Source: a virus. Taken from it: a stretch of DNA of 38,401 bases. Positions within the stretch are counted from its first letter, which is position 1. Every line of letters starts with the position of its first letter. Below are positions 33,476 through 38,401 of the stretch, piece after piece. The position numbers and the translations under genes are program-made. The notes beneath the pieces were generated by a model. The model had not been told where the DNA came from and made no database searches. It was given only the letters and a program-made list of their open reading frames with translations. The DNA lies in IMG/VR virus record IMGVR_UViG_3300020463_001848, positions 1 through 38,401 of that record; one strand, given 5' to 3'.

Positions 33476-33483
33476 GATAAATA
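33476..33483 (+). promoter_or_regulatory. Late promoter box GATAAATA
   Basis: 23 bases before the ATG at 33507, with an AAGGGG ribosome site between. This favours that start over an upstream Met in the same frame at 33474. Confidence 0.72.
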
Positions 33484-33506
33484 CTCTATATAAGGGGAAT
33501 ATCGCT

Positions 33507-33866
33507 ATGAAAAATTTTAAAGAATATCTTTCAGAGTCAATCTACAAAGAAGAAACATATGAAGGTGATGACTTCTTTGAAACATATGGCGTATTATGGT
33601 TCAATGAAGATGATGTCGTTGATGAAGCAGAATATCAAGGACGTAAAGTAAAACTAGGCAAGCCAATGCGTGGCGATGTCAAAAAGTTTAAAGTTTATGT
33701 CAAAGATCCAAAAACAAAGAACGTTAAAAAAGTAAACTTTGGTGATCCTAATATGAAAATTAAAAAGTCTAATCCAGCACGTAGAAGAAGTTTCCGTGCA
33801 AGACATAATTGCGATAATCCAGGCCCAAGAACAAAAGCAAGATATTGGTCTTGCAGGAAGTGGTAA
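33507..33866 (+). CDS. Basic-tailed head protein candidate with targeting-like N-terminus
   Basis: 119 residues. The N-terminus MKNFKEYLSES resembles the T4 capsid targeting sequence (MKTYxEFIxE), and LSE followed by Ser fits the (I/L)xE prohead protease motif. The C-terminus is strongly basic with paired cysteines (RRRSFRARHNCDNPGPRTK, then ARYWSCRKW), suitable for DNA binding. An internal protein packed with DNA is plausible. The start at 33507 is chosen for the ribosome site. The frame is open to an earlier Met that would precede the late transcript. Confidence 0.75.
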   Translation: MKNFKEYLSESIYKEETYEGDDFFETYGVLWFNEDDVVDEAEYQGRKVKLGKPMRGDVKKFKVYVKDPKTKNVKKVNFGDPNMKIKKSNPARRRSFRARHNCDNPGPRTKARYWSCRKW

Positions 33867-33867
33867 T

Positions 33868-34203
33868 ATGAAACTAAAAGAATTTACCGATATCGATTTA
33901 GATAAAAAAAATGATATAGGATATGACATAGTTGATGACTTAAAATGTCATATGCGTGATGATCCTATGTTCTACAGAAAATTATACTATCCTTGTATGG
34001 CACAATTAAAAGATAGTTATGATAAAGGCGATCACAATTTTACTGGTGTTGCTGAAATGGTAGAAAAAGCAATACATCATTATTGTAAAAAATATGATCT
34101 TATCCAATCCCCAACAGAACTCTTGACAAAAGAAGATAAAGATGCTCTAATACAAGAAATATATAACGAAGAGTTAGAAGAAGTAAAAAAAGGCGAATAC
34201 TAA
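33868..34203 (+). CDS. Hypothetical helical protein, MKLKEF N-terminus
   Basis: 111 residues from the start at 33868, two bases after the previous stop and behind an AGGAAG ribosome site. An upstream Met in frame at 33796 would lie inside the preceding gene. Mostly helical and acidic (DIVDDLKCHMRDDPMFYRKL, AEMVEKAIHHYCKKYDLI, KDALIQEIYNEELEEV). The MKLKEFTD start follows the short N-terminal pattern shared in this region. Function unknown. Confidence 0.73.
   Translation: MKLKEFTDIDLDKKNDIGYDIVDDLKCHMRDDPMFYRKLYYPCMAQLKDSYDKGDHNFTGVAEMVEKAIHHYCKKYDLIQSPTELLTKEDKDALIQEIYNEELEEVKKGEY
34123..34151 (+). promoter_or_regulatory. Possible sigma70-type promoter, TTGACA-17-TCTAAT
   Basis: -35 TTGACA at 34123-34128 and -10-like TCTAAT at 34146-34151 with a 17-base spacer, inside the preceding gene and 52 bases before the nucleotidyltransferase start. 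It may be fortuitous. Confidence 0.25.
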
Positions 34204-35070
34204 ATGCTTTTAAGAGAGATAACATCACCTAATAAAACTGTCAGTTTTGCATTAGGAAGACTTAATCCTGCAACAACAGGACACGGACTTCTTGTTGAAG
34301 CAGTAAGACAAGGACCTGGTGATGCTATTTTATTCTTAACAGACCGTCCAGCAAAACTTCCTACAGATCCACTTAACCCAAATGAAAAATTAGATTGGGC
34401 AAGAAAAAGTTTTCCAGATATTAAAATAGAACTTGCAAAAAATATTATGTTTGCCGCTAGTGAGTTATATGCTAGAGGATATAGAGGTGTAACTTTTTTT
34501 GAAGGTGAAGATAAGTTAGGTAATCTATTAGAAAAATATAATGGACAAAAATCTGCACATGGTTTTTTTGAATTTGAAGAAATAAAATTTGAAAGGTTAT
34601 CACGTAATCCTGATGCCGAAGATGCCTCAGGCATGAGTGCAAGTAAATTAAGACAGGCAGTAATAGCCAAAGACTTTGATGCGTTTAATAAAGGCGTTAC
34701 AAAATCTGCACAACCATATGCCAAAAAAATGTTTGATAATTTATCAACTATATTAGGTAGCACAGAAGAAAACTTAGAAGAACTAGTAGTAAAACAACAG
34801 AAGCCTAAACTAGATGTACTTAATAACATAGCAAGTAGAAAAGATAATCAACCTTTTCCTTTAAGTTGGAATGCAGACGACAATGAAATCAAAGTAGGCG
34901 GTAAAGTATATGTTACACCACAAGAAGCAAATAAATTTTTACGTTTTTATGATGGCAGATCAGAAGACGAACAAGAACTTATGCAAAAAGCATTAAGAAG
35001 TGCAAAGACAACTGTTAATTTATTTAAAAATTTAAATTTTAAATTTACAACTGCACAAGAAAGTATTTAA
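34204..35070 (+). CDS. Nucleotidyltransferase (cytidylyltransferase-like fold)
   Basis: 288 residues. GRLNPATTGH at 18-27 is the adenylyl/cytidylyl transferase signature (GRFxPxTxGH), and MSASKLR at 144-150 is the second, phosphate-binding motif (ISSTxIR type). Members transfer AMP or CMP to small phosphorylated substrates, for example NMN adenylyltransferase. The exact substrate is not evident, and an NAD-related role is possible. The N-terminus MLLREITSPN matches the short motif of its neighbours, so it may be carried in the capsid. The C-terminal 100 residues form an extra domain of unknown role. Confidence 0.82.
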   Translation: MLLREITSPNKTVSFALGRLNPATTGHGLLVEAVRQGPGDAILFLTDRPAKLPTDPLNPNEKLDWARKSFPDIKIELAKNIMFAASELYARGYRGVTFFEGEDKLGNLLEKYNGQKSAHGFFEFEEIKFERLSRNPDAEDASGMSASKLRQAVIAKDFDAFNKGVTKSAQPYAKKMFDNLSTILGSTEENLEELVVKQQKPKLDVLNNIASRKDNQPFPLSWNADDNEIKVGGKVYVTPQEANKFLRFYDGRSEDEQELMQKALRSAKTTVNLFKNLNFKFTTAQESI

Positions 35071-35298
35071 ATGGATATTGCAGACTTAAAAAAACTAGCA
35101 GGTATTCCAGAATATACAGGACAACATCCTGTTACTTCTGAAGATATCAACATTAGTCATACTGCAACTGCACTGAAGCAGAAAGAAAGAGAACTTGGTC
35201 TTAAGCCAGGGGATCAAGAATGGTTCAAACTTTGGTTTGGACTTCCTAAAATGACAGGTATGAATATGCCTAAAGGTTTTAGAGGAAGGAAGAAATGA
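35071..35298 (+). CDS. Hypothetical small protein, 75 residues
   Basis: MDIADLKKLAGI followed by a small domain with KQKERELGLKPGDQEWFKLW and a basic tail (GFRGRKK). It starts directly after the preceding stop and overlaps the next lipoprotein gene by ATGA. The IADLKKLAGI start resembles N-termini of other marine phage proteins. No function assigned. Confidence 0.7.
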   Translation: MDIADLKKLAGIPEYTGQHPVTSEDINISHTATALKQKERELGLKPGDQEWFKLWFGLPKMTGMNMPKGFRGRKK

Positions 35299-35489
35299 AA
35301 ATATTAGCAATACTAATTACAGGATTAATGTTAGCATCTTGCAGTGGACATATTGTACCACCAAGTGTTAAATTAGGCAAAAAATGTACTGTTGCAGAGG
35401 ATGGACAAATAGTTTATTCTTATGTATGGTTACATAAAAAAGGTGAAGAACTTACCGCAAACGCAAAAACTTGTGAAAAGATAAAATAA
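35295..35489 (+). CDS. Small lipoprotein
   Basis: 64 residues with a typical lipoprotein signal: KILAILITGLMLASC, lipobox LASC, lipidated Cys16. The mature part is about 48 residues with two cysteines (CTVAEDGQIVYSYVWLHKKG...C). Presumably membrane-anchored facing the periplasm. Possibly superinfection exclusion or envelope modification, which is inference. Confidence 0.72.
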   Translation: MKILAILITGLMLASCSGHIVPPSVKLGKKCTVAEDGQIVYSYVWLHKKGEELTANAKTCEKIK

Positions 35490-35490
35490 A

Positions 35491-36954
35491 ATGAAATTAC
35501 GTGAACTTTATGAGCATGGTGGAAGAATTGTAAAAGGTGTAAACACTACTCCTGATGTTGGCGTGAATCAAATACCAATAGAAGCAGGGAAGTTTGGCTT
35601 TAAAGTAGACAAAGACGGACGACCTCCAGAACTTAATAAAAAGGCAAGAAAAAATTCTAGTCCAAACACATTATTTAATTTAGGTTTAGCAGAAAGTAAG
35701 ATAGACGAAATTAAAGCAAAGGAGTTATCAAGTTCATCAGAAATATTTGTAGATATGGATGGTGTGCTTGTTGATTTCTTTGGTGCATGGACTAAACTTA
35801 TGAAAGTTAAAAAGTGGTTTCAAATTAAAAATGTAGAAAAAGGTCTACAAAAAGTAAGAGATACCGAAGACTTTTGGCTGAACTTAAAACCTACTAAGAA
35901 CGCAGATAAATTATTAGGAATCATTAAAAACATTAAAGGTGAATATAATATTTTATCGGCTCCATTAGCAGATGATCCGAGAGCAGAACCAGATAAACGT
36001 GCTTGGGTAGAGAAATACTTAAAGGCATTTCCACCTAAGAAAGTTATCATTACTGCAAACAAACAAGCATACGCAAAACAAAAAGATGGAACTCCAAATA
36101 TCTTAATTGATGACTTTGGACAAAACGTGAAAAAATGGGAAGGCGCAGGTGGCGTGGGATTCAAACATAAAGACCATAAGTTCGAAAGAACTGCAAGTAG
36201 TCTTAAACAATACTTTGAAAAACCAGCAACTGAAGGCGACTTAATTCCACTTCCAAAAAATAGTGTTTCAGTAGATTCAGATGCTACTGATTACGACTTT
36301 ATGAAGTTAGGACGTAACATGGCCAATATAGCAACAACTAATCCAGATGATGCTAATATGGGTGACCAAGATATTATGTTAAACTTCTTCGGAGGTGAAA
36401 AAGAAAAGAAACATATGGTATCCAACCTTAAAAGATTAGGTTACAAGGTTGGTGATGTAAGTGGTTATCAAGACCACAACTTTGACCCAGAACCCACTAA
36501 AGGCAATCCGCCGCCACAAATACATTCCAAAGACGTGGACGGTAAACTTGGTAAAATGAAGATCGCTCTCATTACACCAGTACAAAAGGATAGATCCTTT
36601 AGTAAACTAGCGAAACAATATCGTAATGTTCAATTGGATGAATATAAACCGATCGTTGTTGACCGCAAAGGACGTATTTGTAACGGACATCATAGATACG
36701 ATGCACTACGCCTGCTAGATCACGAGTATGCTTTGGTAAAAATGGTAGATACATACTTGGAAGACATCATGAGCGAAAACTTTGCGGATGGCAAGAAGCC
36801 TGGACGGAAAGGCCTTAGCAAGAGAGTTGGAATACCAAAAAAGGCTTCCATAAGCCAACTGAGTAAAATTGCTAAATCTAGTTCAGGAGAGAAGAGGCGC
36901 ATGGCCCAGTGGCAGTTAAATATGCGTAGAGGCAAGGCAAAAAAAGGTAAATAG
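35491..36954 (+). CDS. HAD-phosphatase and ParB-like fusion with basic tail
   Basis: 487 residues. The N-terminus MKLRELYEHG carries the local targeting-like motif. Near 61-69 LFNLGLAES is repeated in the last gene of the window. Residues about 83-230 are a HAD domain of the 5'-nucleotidase type: EIFVDMDGVLVDFF with Asp88 and Asp90, ILSAPLADDP, and NILIDDFGQN. Residues about 385-415 contain a ParB/sulfiredoxin-like block (VVDRKGRICNGHHRYDALRL). The final 50 residues are very basic (GKKPGRKGLSKRVGIPKK). This joins a nucleotide phosphatase with a possible nuclease or nucleotide-binding domain and a DNA-binding tail. Confidence 0.8.
   Translation: MKLRELYEHGGRIVKGVNTTPDVGVNQIPIEAGKFGFKVDKDGRPPELNKKARKNSSPNTLFNLGLAESKIDEIKAKELSSSSEIFVDMDGVLVDFFGAWTKLMKVKKWFQIKNVEKGLQKVRDTEDFWLNLKPTKNADKLLGIIKNIKGEYNILSAPLADDPRAEPDKRAWVEKYLKAFPPKKVIITANKQAYAKQKDGTPNILIDDFGQNVKKWEGAGGVGFKHKDHKFERTASSLKQYFEKPATEGDLIPLPKNSVSVDSDATDYDFMKLGRNMANIATTNPDDANMGDQDIMLNFFGGEKEKKHMVSNLKRLGYKVGDVSGYQDHNFDPEPTKGNPPPQIHSKDVDGKLGKMKIALITPVQKDRSFSKLAKQYRNVQLDEYKPIVVDRKGRICNGHHRYDALRLLDHEYALVKMVDTYLEDIMSENFADGKKPGRKGLSKRVGIPKKASISQLSKIAKSSSGEKRRMAQWQLNMRRGKAKKGK
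36946..36953 (+). promoter_or_regulatory. Variant late promoter box GGTAAATA
   Basis: It ends exactly 5 bases before the ATG at 36959, the same geometry as at 13955, 32834 and 37812. It overlaps the stop of the preceding gene. Confidence 0.55.
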
Positions 36955-36958
36955 TAGT

Positions 36959-37816
36959 ATGAGACTAAGAGAATTAACATCAGTAAAGGAAAACCCTTTA
37001 GCACCAAAACCTACTATGGCTCAACAGGCCGCAGGTGCAGTCAAAAAAACTGTAAACAAAGTAGGACAAGGCGCTAAGATGGCCGCACAGAAGATGGGTG
37101 CAAAAGGTACTGGTGGTATGATGGCAAAAGGCTTAGATAAACTTGCTTCAGGTGGTGCATTAACAGGAAACTTATCCAAACAGATTGCTCCATTTGCCAA
37201 GCAACTATCTACTATATTAGCAGATACTACACTTAGAAACAAATTTATGATGCTTGTAAAACAAGCAGAAGCAGGTGCTAAAAAGCAGGCGGCACAACCA
37301 CAAGCGGGACAACCTCAAGCACAACCACAAGCAGGACAACCTCAAGCACAACCACAAATGCAAACACAAAGCATGGAGGAAGATCCTTTTAACGATGAAG
37401 TTAATAACATACTTAAAAAACATCCAGAAGCAACTGCAAAAATGAAATCAACAGGTGATGTAAATGATATTTACAACACTGATTTATACATGGATTTATT
37501 TACACACTATCAACAAGATATGCCATACGGCACACAAAAAGCAAGAGATGGTGATCCAGTACAATTTATACAAGACGAATTAGATGAATTAGGCATATTT
37601 GATGATAACGAAATGGCTGAAGCGGCAACACCAGGTGCCACTAGTGCAGGTTCAATAGCAACTGTGGCTAATCCTATAACTGCTTATGCTAAAGTTAAAA
37701 AAGATGGCAAAGGTGTTCCTAAAGCAGACCAAAAGAAAACTCCTAAAGGAACAGCCGTAAATGCACTTGATATGAAGGGTGCAAGTCTATTTGGCGGAAA
37801 CATACAAAAGAGGTAA
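36959..37816 (+). CDS. Head-internal protein candidate with Gln/Pro repeat
   Basis: 285 residues. MRLRELTSVKEN start, then a basic, Ala/Gly/Met-rich stretch (VKKTVNKVGQGAKMAAQKMG). A tandem AQPQAGQPQ repeat follows at about 112-133 and an acidic middle (EEDPFNDEVNNILKKHPEAT). EMAEAATPG near 219 and a low-complexity C-terminus complete it. It resembles packaged or prohead core proteins by composition and by the shared N-terminal motif. No enzyme motif. Confidence 0.72.
   Translation: MRLRELTSVKENPLAPKPTMAQQAAGAVKKTVNKVGQGAKMAAQKMGAKGTGGMMAKGLDKLASGGALTGNLSKQIAPFAKQLSTILADTTLRNKFMMLVKQAEAGAKKQAAQPQAGQPQAQPQAGQPQAQPQMQTQSMEEDPFNDEVNNILKKHPEATAKMKSTGDVNDIYNTDLYMDLFTHYQQDMPYGTQKARDGDPVQFIQDELDELGIFDDNEMAEAATPGATSAGSIATVANPITAYAKVKKDGKGVPKADQKKTPKGTAVNALDMKGASLFGGNIQKR
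37292..37357 (+). repeat. 27-base tandem repeat (AQPQAGQPQ), 2.4 copies
   Basis: Copies at 37292-37318 and 37319-37345 and a partial copy at 37346-37357, in frame inside the gene at 36959. The two full copies differ by one third-codon base (gcg versus gca), showing a recent duplication. Confidence 0.92.
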
Positions 37817-37819
37817 ATA
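37812..37819 (+). promoter_or_regulatory. Variant late promoter box GGTAAATA
   Basis: It ends exactly 5 bases before the ATG at 37825 and contains the stop codon of the preceding gene. Confidence 0.55.
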
Positions 37820-37824
37820 CTGTT

Positions 37825-38401
37825 ATGAAAGAGAAAGAACTTAAAAACGAAGGTTTAGCAGATTTGGCTTATAAGGCAGAAGCCGATCATGAAGTACAAA
37901 TGGCTCGTGCTGAATTGTACAAAATTGGAAAGTATGCAATCAAATTACATGAGATGCTTAAAGGTGTTTCAGAACAAGATGGTTTAGAAGGTTGGGTACA
38001 ATCTAAAATTACAAAAGCAGGCGATTACCTAAGCAGTGTATATCATCATATGGATTACGAACAAAAGTTCGAGCAAGTTCAAACTGAAGCAAAAGCGAAA
38101 CCAGACTTTTTAGACATGGACAAAGATGGCGATAAAAAAGAGCCAATGAAGAAAGCAGTCAAAGACAAAGAAGAGAAAAAAGATAAAAAAGAATCGACGG
38201 ATTATAAGTCCGGACTTGCAGAAGAACTAAACAAAGTTCTTTCAAAAAAAAAGACTGAACGTTCTCTAACTAAACCCGAAGAAAAAGTAAAAGGTTCTAA
38301 AACAAACGCACTGTTTAATTTAGGAATGGCTGAATCTGCACATAAAGAAATTAAAAAAGTAAAGTTTGATGCTGACTTGAAATTACCAAATGGTAAAAAT
38401 A
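37825..38401 (+). CDS. Lysine-rich head protein candidate (3' end missing)
   Basis: Open from ATG 37825 to the window end (192 codons, no stop). A helical N-terminal domain (MARAELYKIGKYAIKLHEML, SKITKAGDYLSSVYHHMDY) is followed by DMDKDGDKKEP, an EF-hand or dockerin-like calcium loop near residue 100, and a long lysine/glutamate tract. GLAEELNKVL and LFNLGMAES follow. The pattern resembles prohead-core-like proteins of T4-like cyanophages. The LFNLGxAES phrase recurs in the gene at 35491. It is driven by a GGTAAATA box with leaderless geometry. Confidence 0.75.
   Translation, partial: MKEKELKNEGLADLAYKAEADHEVQMARAELYKIGKYAIKLHEMLKGVSEQDGLEGWVQSKITKAGDYLSSVYHHMDYEQKFEQVQTEAKAKPDFLDMDKDGDKKEPMKKAVKDKEEKKDKKESTDYKSGLAEELNKVLSKKKTERSLTKPEEKVKGSKTNALFNLGMAESAHKEIKKVKFDADLKLPNGKN

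Noticed and set aside
33474-33506. Upstream Met extending the gene at 33507
   Set aside because: The late box and ribosome site lie between the two Met codons, so translation from the late transcript would start at 33507.
1-38401. tRNA genes, CRISPR arrays, insertion sequences, integrase or attachment sites
   Set aside because: No cloverleaf-like sequence, spaced direct repeats, transposase or integrase motif was found by eye. A tRNA scan would be decisive for small RNA genes.

Overview
The window looks like part of the genome of a lytic, T4-like marine myovirus. The DNA is AT-rich (about one third GC by eye) and densely packed, mostly on the + strand. It carries T4-type late promoter boxes (GATAAATA or TATAAATA), a T4 gp44 clamp-loader subunit, a gp31/GroES-like co-chaperonin, PhoH, MazG, ThyX, an IscA-like protein and long tail-fibre genes, a combination typical of T4-like cyanophages and pelagimyophages. 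There are no photosynthesis genes. The 7Fe ferredoxin resembles alphaproteobacterial FdxA, so a SAR11-type (Pelagibacter) or related alphaproteobacterial host is my best inference. No tRNA, rRNA, CRISPR array, IS element or integrase was seen. No gene-free stretch exceeds 300 bases; the longest is about 140 bases, 24385-24524.

Layout. 1-2760: UV endonuclease UvdE, a Mn-type superoxide dismutase, two small genes, a convergent zinc-finger gene and an IscA-like protein. 2762-17845: a structural block of fibre and adhesin-like proteins, with a subtilisin-like protease in the middle. 17845-19837: small genes, including a DnaE-like fragment with its own early promoter, a co-chaperonin and MazG. 19843-23665: an early operon with gp44, ferredoxin, parvulin PPIase, a 2OG-Fe(II) oxygenase-like protein, ThyX and an unknown. 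23662-24384: phoH on the minus strand. 24525-29181: a late block with two unknowns, two GH108 muramidase homologues, a zinc-ribbon microprotein, an ACP-like protein, spanin-like and lipoprotein genes, a short MscS-like protein and a holin candidate, so a probable lysis module. 29185-32828: an early proteostasis operon (DnaJ-like, peptide deformylase, ClpA-like). 32834-38401: late small proteins and probable capsid-internal proteins, many sharing a short N-terminal motif, including a nucleotidyltransferase and a HAD/ParB-like fusion.

How the genes fit together. Early sigma70-type promoters serve the host-takeover, replication and proteostasis genes. Late boxes serve the structural, lysis and head-protein genes. 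Chaperones, a PPIase, deformylase and a Clp unfoldase suggest strong remodelling of protein folding and turnover. Ferredoxin, the IscA-like protein, SOD and the oxygenase suggest handling of iron, redox and oxidative stress.

Three signals stand out. First, the words AGCT and GCAGC/GCTGC appear to be absent from the whole window, which suggests restriction-site avoidance. Second, several early and late promoters are placed so that the predicted transcription start falls on the A of the ATG, which suggests leaderless mRNAs. Third, several unusual proteins occur: a DnaE fragment, an ACP without its serine, a short MscS and a split-domain subtilase.
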